The notes: generated by a model not told the origin, from the sequence alone. A stretch of 64,000 bases of DNA from JAYFNU01 sp034933305 (GCA_034933305.1 JAYFNU010000019.1:1-64000); one strand, 5' to 3'; shown: positions 18,441-29,795, counted from the stretch's first letter. Made by a program: numbers and translations.

Positions 18441-19208
18441 ATGGAAGGAAAAGTTTACGCCGTTTATTTCTCGCCCACGGGCGGCTCGAAGAAGGGAGCG
18501 CTCGCCGTCGCGTCGGCGTTCGGCGCGCCGGCGGAGATCGACCTGACGCCGTGCACCGCGGCGCCCGTCCCCGCGTCGTTCGGGCCCGGCGACGTCGTCG
18601 TCTTCGGGGCGCCGGTCTACGGCGGGCGGCTGTTCTCCGGCGCGGTGCGCCGTTTTTCGCAGCTTCAGGGGAACGGCACGCCCTGCGTCGTGACCGTCAC
18701 CTACGGCAACCGCGCCTATGACGACGCGCTCGCCGAGCTCTTCGACACCGCGAAGGCCTGCGGTTTCATCCCCGTCGCCGGCGCAGCGCTCGTCGCGCAG
18801 CACACCTACGGCGACATCCAGCGCGGCCGCCCGGCGGCCGACGATATCGCCGCCGACGAAGCGTTCGGGAAAAAAGCCGCCGACAAGCTCGCGCGCGGCG
18901 ACATTTCCGTCTGCGCCGTTCCCGGCAACCGGCCGTACAGGGACGGCGGCCGCGGCGGAAAATTCCGGCCGCTGACCGACGCGGCGCTGTGCGTGTCATG
19001 CGGCGTGTGCGCCGCGCAGTGCCCCGAGCAGGCGATCGATTACGCCGACGTGTCGAAGATCGACAACGACAGATGTATCGCCTGCTTCCGCTGCATCGCC
19101 GTGTGCCCGACGGGCGCGAAGAACATGAACGAGGAAAAATACAACGCCTTCGCGGCCGAGTTTTCCGAAAAGCTCAGGGCCCGCCGGGAAAACGAATACT
19201 TCATCTGA
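18441..19208 (+). CDS. EFR1-type flavodoxin-2x[4Fe-4S] ferredoxin protein
   Basis: A 255-residue soluble redox protein. Residues 1-150 are flavodoxin-like: YFSPTGGSKKGA is the FMN phosphate loop and GAPVYGGRL a flavin contact. Residues 175-230 carry two ferredoxin clusters, CVSCGVCAAQCPEQA and CIACFRCIAVCPTG. This fusion is common in anaerobic Clostridia. It is expected to shuttle single electrons; the partner is unknown. It is monocistronic between a promoter and a terminator. Confidence 0.88.
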   Translation: MEGKVYAVYFSPTGGSKKGALAVASAFGAPAEIDLTPCTAAPVPASFGPGDVVVFGAPVYGGRLFSGAVRRFSQLQGNGTPCVVTVTYGNRAYDDALAELFDTAKACGFIPVAGAALVAQHTYGDIQRGRPAADDIAADEAFGKKAADKLARGDISVCAVPGNRPYRDGGRGGKFRPLTDAALCVSCGVCAAQCPEQAIDYADVSKIDNDRCIACFRCIAVCPTGAKNMNEEKYNAFAAEFSEKLRARRENEYFI

Positions 19209-19214
19209 CGCGAC

Positions 19215-19249
19215 AAAAAAGAGCGCCGCACGCGCGGCGCTCTTTTTTT
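19215..19249. terminator. bidirectional intrinsic terminator
   Basis: A perfect 9-bp GC-rich stem (19221-19229 with 19234-19242) with a 4-nt loop, flanked by six A on the left and seven T on the right. It ends both the ferredoxin gene (+) and the spoIVA operon (-). Confidence 0.9.
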
Positions 19250-19261
19250 GCCCTTTGGGGC

Positions 19262-20737
19262 TCAGAGGATGATGCACACGAGCCCGTTGCACCCGTCGTT
19301 GATGACCCGCTCGAGCGTCTCCTGCAGCTTCATGCGCGCGTCCGCGGGCATGCGGTAGAGCTTGTTCTGCAGGCCCTCGTTGACGAGCTCGTTGAGCGAC
19401 TTGCCGAAGATATTGGAGCTCCAGATCTTGATGGGATCCTCCGAGAACTCCTGCAGCATATAGTTGACGAGCTCCTCGCTCTGCTTTTCGCTGCCGACGA
19501 TGGGATTGACCTCCGTGGTGATGTCGGCGCGCAGCATGTGGATGGACGGCGCCGACGCGCGCAGCTTGACGCCGTATTTGCCGCCCTGCCGGATCATCTG
19601 CGGCTCCTCGAGGCGCAGCTCCTCGAGCGTCGGCATGACGATGCCGTAGCCCGTCTGCTCCACCTGCTCGAGCGCGCCCCGGACCTTCTGGTATTTCGCC
19701 TTGATCGCCGCGAGCTCCACGATGCAGGGCATGAGGCTCGCCTCGTCGCTGATCTGCAGGCCCGTCGTCTCGCCGATGATCCTGTAAAACAGATCGGGCA
19801 GCAGCGAGACCTCGACGCGCACGACGCCGGTGCCGAGATCGGACGCCGTTCGCGCGGCGCACCTGACGTACTCGCACGCCGTCACCGCCGACAGCTTTTC
19901 GGGCACGTCGCGCATGCGCGCGACGCTGCGGGCGAAATCCCCCGCCGCCGAGAAGACCGCGCTCTTGAGCCAGTGGTCTTTTTTGAGCGCGCTGATCCAG
20001 CGGGGCATGCCGAAGTCGATCTCCCGCACCGGGAATTCGCTCGTGACGACCGACAGGATGCCGCGGATCGTCTCCTCATCGAGGTCGAGGCAGTTGACCG
20101 GCAGCACCGGCACGTCGTACTTTTCGCGCAGCTGCCGCGCGAGCGCGTCGTTCTCGGGCGAGCGCGGATCGACGCAGTTGAGCAGGACGACGAACGGCTT
20201 GTTGATCTGCCTGAGCTCCTCCACCACGCGGCGCTCGGCGTCCTCATAGTCGGCGCGCGGGATGTCGCTGATGCTGCCGTCGGTCGTGACGACGACGCCG
20301 ATGGTGGAATGCTCGTTAATGACCTTGCGCGTGCCCGTCTCGGCGGCGACGCCGAAGGGCACCGCGTCGTCGTACCACGGCGAGATGACCATGCGGGCCT
20401 GCTCGTTCTCCGTGTGGCCGAGCGCGCCCGGCACGATATAGCCGACGCAGTCGATCATGCGCACGCGCAGGCTGACGCCGTCCCCGAGCTCGACGTTCAC
20501 CGCCTGCTCCGGGATGAATTTCGGCTCCGTCGTCATGATCGTCTTGCCGGCCGCCGACTGCGGCAGCTCGTCGAGCGAGCGCTCGCGCACCGCGTCGCTG
20601 TCGATGTTCGGCAGCACGAGGGTCTCCATAAATTTTTTGATGAAGGTCGATTTCCCCGTCCGCACGGGGCCGACGACGCCGATGTACACCTCGCCGTTGG
20701 TCCGTTTCGCGATGTCCTGATAGATGCTGCTGTTCAT
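19262..20737 (-). CDS. spoIVA: stage IV sporulation protein A
   Basis: A 491-residue ATPase that polymerises on the forespore surface as the basement layer of the coat. The P-loop GPVRTGKST is at residues 23-31. TTEPKFIPE, RMIDCVGYIVPGA and the C-terminal half match SpoIVA throughout. Family length is about 492, so it is intact. It lies 12 bp after a sipL-like gene, and spoVM is just upstream, so the coat-base factors are clustered. Expression is expected in the mother cell (known biology), but I could not identify a clear sigma-E site. Confidence 0.97.
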   Translation of the reverse strand: MNSSIYQDIAKRTNGEVYIGVVGPVRTGKSTFIKKFMETLVLPNIDSDAVRERSLDELPQSAAGKTIMTTEPKFIPEQAVNVELGDGVSLRVRMIDCVGYIVPGALGHTENEQARMVISPWYDDAVPFGVAAETGTRKVINEHSTIGVVVTTDGSISDIPRADYEDAERRVVEELRQINKPFVVLLNCVDPRSPENDALARQLREKYDVPVLPVNCLDLDEETIRGILSVVTSEFPVREIDFGMPRWISALKKDHWLKSAVFSAAGDFARSVARMRDVPEKLSAVTACEYVRCAARTASDLGTGVVRVEVSLLPDLFYRIIGETTGLQISDEASLMPCIVELAAIKAKYQKVRGALEQVEQTGYGIVMPTLEELRLEEPQMIRQGGKYGVKLRASAPSIHMLRADITTEVNPIVGSEKQSEELVNYMLQEFSEDPIKIWSSNIFGKSLNELVNEGLQNKLYRMPADARMKLQETLERVINDGCNGLVCIIL

Positions 20738-20749
20738 TCTGTCGCCCCC

Positions 20750-22267
20750 TTACTGTTCCACGATGGGTATGAGCAGGACCGACGCCTGCGCGAGCGCGCC
20801 GATGTCGACGCCGTTTTCGTCGGCGATCGCCTGCGGCGAGGTGTTGAAGCGCGCCGCGATGGCGAAAACATCCTCCCCCGGCTGCGCGTAATACGCGCAC
20901 AGCGCCATGTCGCGCGGCGCCTTGGGCTTCGACGCGTCGGCGCGCACGTCGAGCACGGCCGGCAGGCGGACGATGTCGGCCGCCGTGCCGCTGAGAAAAC
21001 CCGACGCCTTCAGCGACAGCCGCGTGTCGCTCTCGACGCATTCGAGCGTGTCGAAGACGCAGGTCAGCTCCCCGAACGGCGCGCCCGCAAAGGTCTGCGG
21101 CAGCGGCCGGCGGAAGGAAAAGGGGATATCGAAGCCGTTCGCGCCCCCCTCGTCGGCGAGCACGGCGCACAGCGTCCCCTCGACCTCGGCGGCCGTTCCG
21201 TTTTCCTCCGGGACGACGGCGGCATGGCAGCCGGACACGAAATAGTCGACCAGCTGCCCCGGCTGCTTGTCGAAGCTGTCGGAGAATGTGAACGGCTCGC
21301 TGACCGCGCACGCCGACGCCGTCACCCCGGGCGTGCCGCGCGTGAGCAGCAGCTCGCACTTCGTCGAGAAGGCGTCGCTGAGATAATCGACCGCGTCGGG
21401 CGCGTAGGCGTCCACGCACAGCTCGCACGAGACGGACAGCGAGACGAGCCCGTCTTCCGTGAGCTCCGGCAGCGCCGCGCAGGACAGCACCGCCGCGGAC
21501 GCCGCCGCGGTGTCGCTTTCCCTGACGCCGTCCATGTCGACGATCTGGCTGAAGGGGAGCTTGAAGCCGGCGCGGCGCACGAGATACCCGCCGTCCTGGG
21601 CGAGCTCGAGCGCCACGTTCGCGTAGACGACGCCCTTGACCTCGACGCGGTTCTCAAAGCACGCCGCGCTCTCCGCGAGCGCCTGCGCCTCACAGCGCAG
21701 GATCGTCGGCTGGGCGTCCTCCCCCGCGTCGGCCTGCAGCAGCTCGTCGAGGGTGAACTGTTTGCGCGCGCTGCCGGCGCTGCGCAGATACTGCGCCGAC
21801 GCGCCGCGGCAGAAGGCGCCGTCGGCGCCCGTCACGACGTCGACGTCGGCATAGGACAGGATGCGCAGCGAAAGGCTCAGCGCCCCCCGCACGTCGATCT
21901 TGCGCCCGTTGACGGCGCGGCAGTTGAGATAATCCGCGCGCACGTCCGTCAGCACGTCGTAATTGTCGCCGGCGGGCTCCTTGAGCTCGAACTGTCTTGA
22001 AAACGGGATGCGCTGCGACAGCGCGCACAGCCGGCTGTCGTCCCGCGTGCCGTAGAGCACGCTGAGCTTGACGTAGCCCTCGACCGTCGCCCGCGCGCCC
22101 ACCGCAAGGCTGCTGACGACGACGGGCTCCGCCTTCGTCTTCACGATCTTCCATATTTCCGGCTGGTAGTCGGGGATCGTGAACTCCCCTTCCGCGGGCA
22201 CTTCCGCGCGCATGTCGCAGATGATTCCGCAGGCGCCGAGGCGGCCGGTAGTCGCTGTAATCTCCAT
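20750..22267 (-). CDS. sipL: SPOCS (DUF3794) and LysM protein, SipL-like SpoIVA partner
   Basis: A 505-residue protein with repeated SPOCS/DUF3794 segments (about 25-130, 165-270 and 310-420) and a C-terminal LysM domain (about 455-503, with YYAQPGEDVFAIAARFNTS). C. difficile SipL has this layout and binds SpoIVA through its LysM domain. The adjacent spoIVA gene strongly supports the same role. The start has a GGGGG site about 10 nt upstream of the ATG. Confidence 0.88.
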   Translation of the reverse strand: MEITATTGRLGACGIICDMRAEVPAEGEFTIPDYQPEIWKIVKTKAEPVVVSSLAVGARATVEGYVKLSVLYGTRDDSRLCALSQRIPFSRQFELKEPAGDNYDVLTDVRADYLNCRAVNGRKIDVRGALSLSLRILSYADVDVVTGADGAFCRGASAQYLRSAGSARKQFTLDELLQADAGEDAQPTILRCEAQALAESAACFENRVEVKGVVYANVALELAQDGGYLVRRAGFKLPFSQIVDMDGVRESDTAAASAAVLSCAALPELTEDGLVSLSVSCELCVDAYAPDAVDYLSDAFSTKCELLLTRGTPGVTASACAVSEPFTFSDSFDKQPGQLVDYFVSGCHAAVVPEENGTAAEVEGTLCAVLADEGGANGFDIPFSFRRPLPQTFAGAPFGELTCVFDTLECVESDTRLSLKASGFLSGTAADIVRLPAVLDVRADASKPKAPRDMALCAYYAQPGEDVFAIAARFNTSPQAIADENGVDIGALAQASVLLIPIVEQ

Positions 22268-22358
22268 GGATGAATTTCCCCCTTTTATTTAAAAGCGCGA
22301 CCTTTTCTTATCAATCTATATTCGCCCGCACCCCCGTTTATGTGCGTGTCCGAAACGC

Positions 22359-22392
22359 AAAAACCGGGGCGCGCGCACGCGCTCCCCGGTTT
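22359..22392 (-). terminator. intrinsic terminator after spoVM
   Basis: A 9-bp stem (22361-22369 with 22384-22392) enclosing a GC-rich loop. On the minus strand it is followed by a run of T. A second perfect GC-only palindrome sits just upstream at 22397-22418. Together they separate spoVM from sipL. Confidence 0.65.
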
Positions 22393-22420
22393 GCACGCGG
22401 CGCCCCGCGGGGCGCCGCCT

Positions 22421-22507
22421 TCAGTTTTCCTCGTTCTTTTTGATCTTGAAGATCAGCCGCAGAATACCGCTGAGATATTTCGGGCTTTTGATGACTACAA
22501 CGCGCAC
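22421..22507 (-). CDS. spoVM: stage V sporulation protein M, 28 residues, GTG start
   Basis: A 28-codon gene starting at GTG (22507) with an AGGGGG ribosome site about 6 nt upstream. The product begins MRVVVIKSPKYLSGILRLIF and ends in a charged tail, KIKKNEEN. It aligns without gaps to the 26-residue B. subtilis SpoVM: I6, K7, P9, K10, L12, G14, I15 and R17 match, including the functionally important P9. SpoVM is an amphipathic helix that senses convex forespore membrane and anchors SpoIVA. B. subtilis also places spoVM downstream of rsgA, so synteny supports the call. Genes this small are often missed. Confidence 0.88.
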   Translation of the reverse strand: MRVVVIKSPKYLSGILRLIFKIKKNEEN

Positions 22508-22528
22508 AGCCGTCCCCCTTTACATAAG

Positions 22529-22669
22529 TCAGTGACCGAGTCCGAGGCTCAAAAGCAGCACGGCGGCGCAGGCGGCGAGCGACCAGCCCGCCGGCAGCGC
22601 GAGCGCCAGGATCACGCCCGCGCAAAACGCGGCCGCCGCCATCTGGAGCGCCGAGTTCCTCTTCCGCAT
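22529..22669 (-). CDS. 46-residue small membrane protein
   Basis: Starts with ATG at 22669 after a strong GGAGGGG site. The product has a basic start (MRKRNS) and then two hydrophobic stretches (about 9-25 and 28-44) that could form a helical hairpin in the membrane. I do not recognise a family. It lies between rsgA and spoVM, with a terminator between it and rsgA, so it may be co-transcribed with spoVM. A sporulation role is only an inference from position. Confidence 0.6.
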   Translation of the reverse strand: MRKRNSALQMAAAAFCAGVILALALPAGWSLAACAAVLLLSLGLGH

Positions 22670-22733
22670 GCGCACCCCTCCGTTCGCTTTCCCTATATTA
22701 TATACGCGGGCCGGAAAAGTGTGAAAACGGCGC

Positions 22734-22768
22734 AAAAAAATCCGCGGGGCCCCGAAGGCCCCGCGGAT
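22734..22768 (-). terminator. intrinsic terminator of the yicC-rsgA operon
   Basis: A perfect 11-12 bp GC-rich stem around 22740-22751 and 22757-22768, followed on the minus strand by seven T. It sits just after rsgA. Confidence 0.9.
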
Positions 22769-22786
22769 GTGCGCATTCCGGTGTTT

Positions 22787-23659
22787 TTATTCCCACGCAT
22801 TGCGCTCGCACGCCTGCTTGTACAGCGCGGCGTAGCTCTCGTGCCGCGTCGGTTCGATGTCGCCCGCCGCAAGCGCGGCGAGCACCGCGCATCCCTTCTC
22901 GACGGTGTGCGAGCAGCCGGTAAAGCGGCAGCCGCCGAGATAAGGCGCAAACTCCGGGAACAGACCGGCGAGCGCCTCCCGGGGGATGCGCTCGTCCCGC
23001 TCGAAATCGAGCGCCGAAAAGCCCGGCGTGTCGGCCACCCAGCCGTCGCCGCAGGCGTACAGCTCGACGGCGCGCGTCGTGTGGCGCCCGCGCCCGAGCT
23101 TTTTGCTCGTCTCGCCCGTTTCGAGCGAGAGTCCGGGCAGCAGCGCGTTGAGGAAGGTCGACTTGCCCACGCCGCTGTTCCCCGTGAAGACGGACAGGCC
23201 CGGCTGCGCCGCGAGCGCGCGCACCGCGGCCGCCTCGTCCGCCCGGTTGGCGTCGTACACCGCAAAGCCCGCGTGCACATAGATCGCGCGCAGCGCGGCG
23301 GCGCCGTCGATGTCGGTCTTCGTCAGCAGCAGCGCCGGTCGCACCCCGCGCAGCAGCGCGAGGGCCGTAAACTGGTCGATCACGAAGAGGTTGGGGCGGG
23401 GATCGGTCGCCGACACGACGAGGAACAGCCGGTCGACGTTCGCCGCGAGCGGGCGCTGAAAACAGTTTTTGCGTGCGGCGATGGCGCTGACGACGTAGCC
23501 GCCGTCGGCTCCCTCCACCTCCACGCGGTCCCCCGCGGCGGGCGTGACGCCCTGCCGGCGGAAGATGCCCTTCGCGCGGCACTCCAAAACGCCGTCGGCG
23601 GTCTTTACATAGTAAAAACCGCCGATGCCTTTGATGATGATCCCTGTTGTCGCGGCCAT
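22787..23659 (-). CDS. rsgA: ribosome small subunit-dependent GTPase A
   Basis: A 290-residue circularly permuted GTPase involved in late 30S subunit maturation. An N-terminal OB fold (1-70) is followed by the permuted G domain: LLTKTDID (G4), FTGNSGVGKST (G1) and DTPGFS (G3). The C-terminal zinc site is CRFTGCSHTVEKGC. Length matches the family. It is the last gene of the housekeeping operon, as in B. subtilis after prkC. Confidence 0.96.
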   Translation of the reverse strand: MAATTGIIIKGIGGFYYVKTADGVLECRAKGIFRRQGVTPAAGDRVEVEGADGGYVVSAIAARKNCFQRPLAANVDRLFLVVSATDPRPNLFVIDQFTALALLRGVRPALLLTKTDIDGAAALRAIYVHAGFAVYDANRADEAAAVRALAAQPGLSVFTGNSGVGKSTFLNALLPGLSLETGETSKKLGRGRHTTRAVELYACGDGWVADTPGFSALDFERDERIPREALAGLFPEFAPYLGGCRFTGCSHTVEKGCAVLAALAAGDIEPTRHESYAALYKQACERNAWE

Positions 23660-23666
23660 GCGCGCG

Positions 23667-25961
<2,295 letters not shown>

Positions 25962-25995
25962 TTTTCCTCTTTCCTCCGTTGCCGTCTGCGGGGCA

Positions 25996-26718
25996 TTACG
26001 CGCCCAATACCACGGCGGTTATGTTATCGAAGCCGCCCGCGTCCACGGCCTGCCGGACCATGTCGGGGGCTGTTCTGTAGAAATCCTCTTTGCGCGCGAG
26101 CGCGAGCAGTTCGTCGTCCGTGAGCATATTCGAGAGCCCGTCGCTGCAGATGAGCAGCAGCTCTCCCTTCGCGAGACGGCATTCATTGTAATCCATCCTG
26201 ATCCTGCGGTCAATGCCCAGCGCGCTCGTAATGATGTTGCGGTTGGGGTGGCGCAGGGCCTGCTCCGGGGTGATGCGCCCGCTGTCGAGCAGTTCCTGGA
26301 CCATCGAATGATCGCGGGTGATCTGCCGGATGCCCTTTTTCGTGATGTGATACGCGCGGCTGTCGCCGGCGTGCACGAGCTGGACGTTGTTGTTGCGCAC
26401 GACGGCGAAGACGGCCGTCGTGCCCATGACGGCGTCGCGGCCGCCCCCCTCTTTGAAGACGAGGTCGCTTGCCTTCTGGACGCATTCGAGCATCCAGGCC
26501 TTCACGCCGTCCGGCTCGATGAGGTCGACGAGGCGCTTCTCCACCTGGGACTGAAGATAATCGCCGGCCATGCGGCTCGCTCTCGCGCCGCTCTTCATGC
26601 CGCCCATGCCGTCGCACAGCACGACCCAGTAGGTGTCGTCGCTCAGACGTCCCGCGACATAATAATCCTGGTTGTCCTCGTAGACCTTGCCGATGTCGGT
26701 CATGGCGGTTATCTTCAA
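25996..26718 (-). CDS. prpC: PP2C-type protein phosphatase
   Basis: A 240-residue Mn/Mg-dependent Ser/Thr phosphatase that reverses PrkC. Metal motifs are TDIGKVYEDNQD, LCDGMGGMKSG, HAGDSRAY, CSDGLSNML and GGFDNITAVV. The start is a TTG at 26718, which follows AGGAGG with good spacing; the product then begins (M)KITAMTDIGK. It lies between rlmN and prkC, the standard order in Firmicutes. Confidence 0.95.
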   Translation of the reverse strand: MKITAMTDIGKVYEDNQDYYVAGRLSDDTYWVVLCDGMGGMKSGARASRMAGDYLQSQVEKRLVDLIEPDGVKAWMLECVQKASDLVFKEGGGRDAVMGTTAVFAVVRNNNVQLVHAGDSRAYHITKKGIRQITRDHSMVQELLDSGRITPEQALRHPNRNIITSALGIDRRIRMDYNECRLAKGELLLICSDGLSNMLTDDELLALARKEDFYRTAPDMVRQAVDAGGFDNITAVVLGA

Positions 26719-26720
26719 TC

Positions 26721-27776
26721 TTACACCTCCTTCGGGCGGTTCTCGTCGTTTTGCCGCGCTTCCCTGCGCAGCTGCCCGCACGCGGCGCTGATGTCGGTGC
26801 CGAGGGTGCGGCGCACGGTCGCGTTGACGCCCAGCGTCTCCAGCTTTTTCCGGAACGCCTCGGCGTCCGCGCGCGAAGCGCGGAAATCCGTCTCGCGGAT
26901 GGGATTGACCGGGATGAGATTGACGTGCGCGCCCATGCCCGCGATGAGATGCGCGAGCTTCCGCGCGTCGTCGTCAAAGTCGTTTTTATCGTGGATGACG
27001 GCGTACTCAAAGGAGATGCGCCGCCCTGTCGCTTCAAAGTACCGCCGGCAGGCCGCCAGCACCTCGGCGATGGGATAGATCTTGTCGACCGGCATCATCG
27101 CGCCGCGCTTTTCGTCCGTCGCCGCGTGCAGCGACACCGACAGCGTCAGCTGCAGCGACAGCGCCGCGAGGCGGTCGATCTGCGGCACGAGGCCGCAGGT
27201 GGAAAGCGTGATGCCCCGGTTGGACAGCCCGCCGCCGTCCTTGTCGGTGGCGAGGCCGATGAAGCGCACGACGTTGTCGAAGTTGTCGAGCGGCTCGCCG
27301 ATGCCCATGAGCACGACGCTGTCCGTCCGCTCGCCCGTCTCGGCTTCGGTGCGGTAGATCTGCGCGAGGATCTCTCCCGCCTCGAGCGAGCGCACGAGCC
27401 CGTCCTTCGTCGACGCGCAGAACGCGCAGCCCATCCGGCAGCCGACCTGCGTCGACACGCACACGGCCATGCCGTGCTCGTAGCGCATCGCGACCGTCTC
27501 GATGCTGTTGCCGTCCGGCAGGCCGTAGAGGAATTTCGCCGTGCCGTCGGCCGCGCGCTGGGCGCGCAGCGTCGTCAGGCACGCAATGCGATATTGCCGC
27601 GCGAGCGCCGCGCGGAACTCCTTCGGCAGATCCGTCATCTCGTCGAAGGAGGCCGCCCGCGCGCGGTGCAGCCACGCGTACAGCTGCTTTGCGCGGTAGG
27701 CGGGCTGTCCGAGCGCCGCCGCCGCGTCCGCAAGCTCTTGCTTTGTCATGGACAGCAGGTCGCGTTTATCCATCAT
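26721..27776 (-). CDS. rlmN: 23S rRNA (adenine2503-C2)-methyltransferase, dual-specificity
   Basis: A 351-residue radical-SAM methyltransferase that modifies A2503 of 23S rRNA and A37 of some tRNAs. The radical-SAM cysteines are in CRMGCAFC. MGIGEPLDN, SLHAATDEKR and the second catalytic cysteine in SAACGQLRRE are present. Only 2 bp separate it from prpC. Confidence 0.96.
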   Translation of the reverse strand: MMDKRDLLSMTKQELADAAAALGQPAYRAKQLYAWLHRARAASFDEMTDLPKEFRAALARQYRIACLTTLRAQRAADGTAKFLYGLPDGNSIETVAMRYEHGMAVCVSTQVGCRMGCAFCASTKDGLVRSLEAGEILAQIYRTEAETGERTDSVVLMGIGEPLDNFDNVVRFIGLATDKDGGGLSNRGITLSTCGLVPQIDRLAALSLQLTLSVSLHAATDEKRGAMMPVDKIYPIAEVLAACRRYFEATGRRISFEYAVIHDKNDFDDDARKLAHLIAGMGAHVNLIPVNPIRETDFRASRADAEAFRKKLETLGVNATVRRTLGTDISAACGQLRREARQNDENRPKEV

Positions 27777-27780
27777 AATA

Positions 27781-29082
27781 TCATATTCTTTCGAAAGTTG
27801 CTATAAAAAATCCCTCGTTCGCGCCGGCGCGGGGCAAAAATGTGACGAACCCGCGGGCGTCCCGCGGCGCTTCGCGCGGCAAGCCGGGGTCGACGGCGCG
27901 AAAGTCCGGGTTGGCCCCGAGGAAGGCCAGCGCGACGTCCTCGTTTTCGCGGCGGTCGAGCGTGCACGTCGAGTAGACGAGCCGCCCGCCCGCGCGCAGC
28001 TTGCGCGCGCCGCTGTCGAGAATGGCGCGCTGCAGCGGCACGAGGTCGTTTTCCTGCGACGGCTCCTTATAGCGCAGCTCCGGCTTCGCCGCGATCTCCC
28101 CGTAGCCGGAGCACGGCACGTCGCACAGCACGCGGTCGAAGGCTTCGCCGTCGGCGTACGCCGCCGCGTCGGCGCAGCGCGTCTCGACGATCGCGACGCC
28201 CTCGCGGCGCGCGGCCTCGTCGATGAGGCGGAGCCGGCTCATGTGGAGATCGAGCGCGACGATGCGGCCGATGTTCTTCATGCGCTGGGCCATCGTGAGC
28301 GTCTTGCCGCCGGGCGCGGCGCAGGCGTCGAGCACCCGCTCGCCCGGCCGGGGATCGACGGCGGCCGCCGCGCACTGCGCGGCGAGGCTCTGCACGCGCA
28401 GATCGCCGTTCGCAAACGACGCGCAGCCGAGCCACGGCCCCTCGAGCTCGACGGCATAAGGCAGCCACGTCGGCCGGGCGGTCACGCCCTCGCCGGCAAG
28501 CGTGCGGATGAGCTGCTCCTCGCCGGCGCGCAGCGCGTTGAGCCGCGCCGCCGTCGGGCAGCGCTCGAACGTCGCCCCGAGCATCGGCTCGGTGTCGGAG
28601 CCGTACTGGGACAGCAGCAGCGCCGCGAGCCCCTCGCACAGCGAATACTTCACCGACAGGCGCCGCACGGCGCCGTCGACGGCGTCGAGCGACGACAGGT
28701 CGAACACCGACGCCCGGCGAAGGACCGCGTTGACGAGGCTCTTCGCCGAGGACTTGCCGAACGCGGCGCACAGCTCGACGCTTTCGTCGACCGCCGCGCG
28801 CACCGGCACGCCCTGCATATACAGGCACTGATACAGCCCCGCGCGCAGGATGCAGCGCACCTCGGGGTCGAGCTTGCCGACCGGGCGGCTCAGCAGCGGG
28901 GCCAGGATGTAGTCGAGCGTCAGCCGGCGCTCGAGCGCGCCGTAAAACAGCGCGGCCGCGAACGCCGTGTCCCGCCCCGAAAAGCCCGCGCCGGCCGCCT
29001 GCTGCTTGAAAATGAGATTGGAATAGCCGCCCTTGTCCGCTTCGAGCAGACAGCGGACGGCCAGCTGCCGCGCGCTCGTCAA
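27781..29082 (-). CDS. rsmB: 16S rRNA (cytosine967-C5)-methyltransferase
   Basis: A 433-residue protein with an N-terminal NusB-like domain (about 1-135) and a C-terminal methyltransferase. The SAM site is LDACAAPGGKTL, and the two catalytic cysteines are in CDVPCSGYG and YSTCTLDRREN. I choose a TTG start at 29082 that overlaps the stop of the upstream protease (TTGA) and follows GGGAG. No in-frame ATG gives a sensible product. Confidence 0.94.
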   Translation of the reverse strand: MTSARQLAVRCLLEADKGGYSNLIFKQQAAGAGFSGRDTAFAAALFYGALERRLTLDYILAPLLSRPVGKLDPEVRCILRAGLYQCLYMQGVPVRAAVDESVELCAAFGKSSAKSLVNAVLRRASVFDLSSLDAVDGAVRRLSVKYSLCEGLAALLLSQYGSDTEPMLGATFERCPTAARLNALRAGEEQLIRTLAGEGVTARPTWLPYAVELEGPWLGCASFANGDLRVQSLAAQCAAAAVDPRPGERVLDACAAPGGKTLTMAQRMKNIGRIVALDLHMSRLRLIDEAARREGVAIVETRCADAAAYADGEAFDRVLCDVPCSGYGEIAAKPELRYKEPSQENDLVPLQRAILDSGARKLRAGGRLVYSTCTLDRRENEDVALAFLGANPDFRAVDPGLPREAPRDARGFVTFLPRAGANEGFFIATFERI

Positions 29083-29795
29083 TTTCTTCTTCTCCCGCCG
29101 AACATCAGGATGAGACGAAGCAGGTTCGCGAGAGACACGGCGAGCGCGGCGATATACGTCCAGGCCGCCGCGCGCAGCACCTTCTTTGCGCCGTCGAGCT
29201 CCTGCGTGTCGAGCACGCCGTAGCCCTCGAGCACGGTGACGGCGCGATGGCTCGCGTTGAACTCCACGGGCAGCGTCACGAGCTGGAAGACGACGGACAG
29301 GCTGAACAGGAGGATCCCGAGCGTGATGAGGAAGTCGATGCTCATGAGCACGCCGAGCAGAATCGCGGGCCACGACAGGCCCGCACCGATCTGGGTGACG
29401 GGGATGATGGCCGCGCGCAGCTTGATGGGGCCGTAGCCCTCGGCATACTGCACGGCATGCCCCGCCTCATGCGCCGCGACGCCCGCCGCCGCGACGGAGT
29501 CGTTGCCGTACGTCGAGTCGGACAGGCGGATGACGTTGGCCTGCGGGTCGTAGTGGTCGGTGAGGTTGCCGCTGATGTGTTCGATGTTCACGCTCTGCAG
29601 CCCGTTCGCGTCGAGGATCATGCGCGCGACGCGGTCGCCCGTGACGCCGCGCTGGGTCGGCACCTTGCTGTAGCGGCGGTAGGTCGAATTGACGACGAGC
29701 TGGGCGATGAGCGACAGGATAAACGCCGGGATGACCAGCAGCCAGAAATAATCAAAGCCGTATCCCGAGCCGTAGCCGTAATAAGGATAATACAT
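29079..29795 (-). CDS. YugP-like zinc metallopeptidase
   Basis: A 238-residue membrane protein with an N-terminal Tyr/Gly-rich stretch, one helix (about 17-38), the metal motif AAHEAGHAVQY, then two or three more helices. This is the YugP/DUF peptidase pattern. The substrate is unknown. It is inserted between fmt and rsmB, where B. subtilis has no such gene, but Clostridia often do. Confidence 0.85.
   Translation of the reverse strand: MYYPYYGYGSGYGFDYFWLLVIPAFILSLIAQLVVNSTYRRYSKVPTQRGVTGDRVARMILDANGLQSVNIEHISGNLTDHYDPQANVIRLSDSTYGNDSVAAAGVAAHEAGHAVQYAEGYGPIKLRAAIIPVTQIGAGLSWPAILLGVLMSIDFLITLGILLFSLSVVFQLVTLPVEFNASHRAVTVLEGYGVLDTQELDGAKKVLRAAAWTYIAALAVSLANLLRLILMFGGRRRN

Noticed and set aside
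18989..22000. A 1003-codon open frame on the plus strand opposite spoIVA and sipL
   Set aside because: It starts inside the ferredoxin gene and runs antisense to well-supported genes. Its product is Arg/Ala/Asp/His-rich with no domain, as expected from GC-rich codon shadows.
22268..22420. A sigma-E promoter upstream of sipL
   Set aside because: The region is AT-rich near 22280-22320 but I could not find a convincing -35/-10 pair of sigma-E or sigma-K type, so none is annotated.
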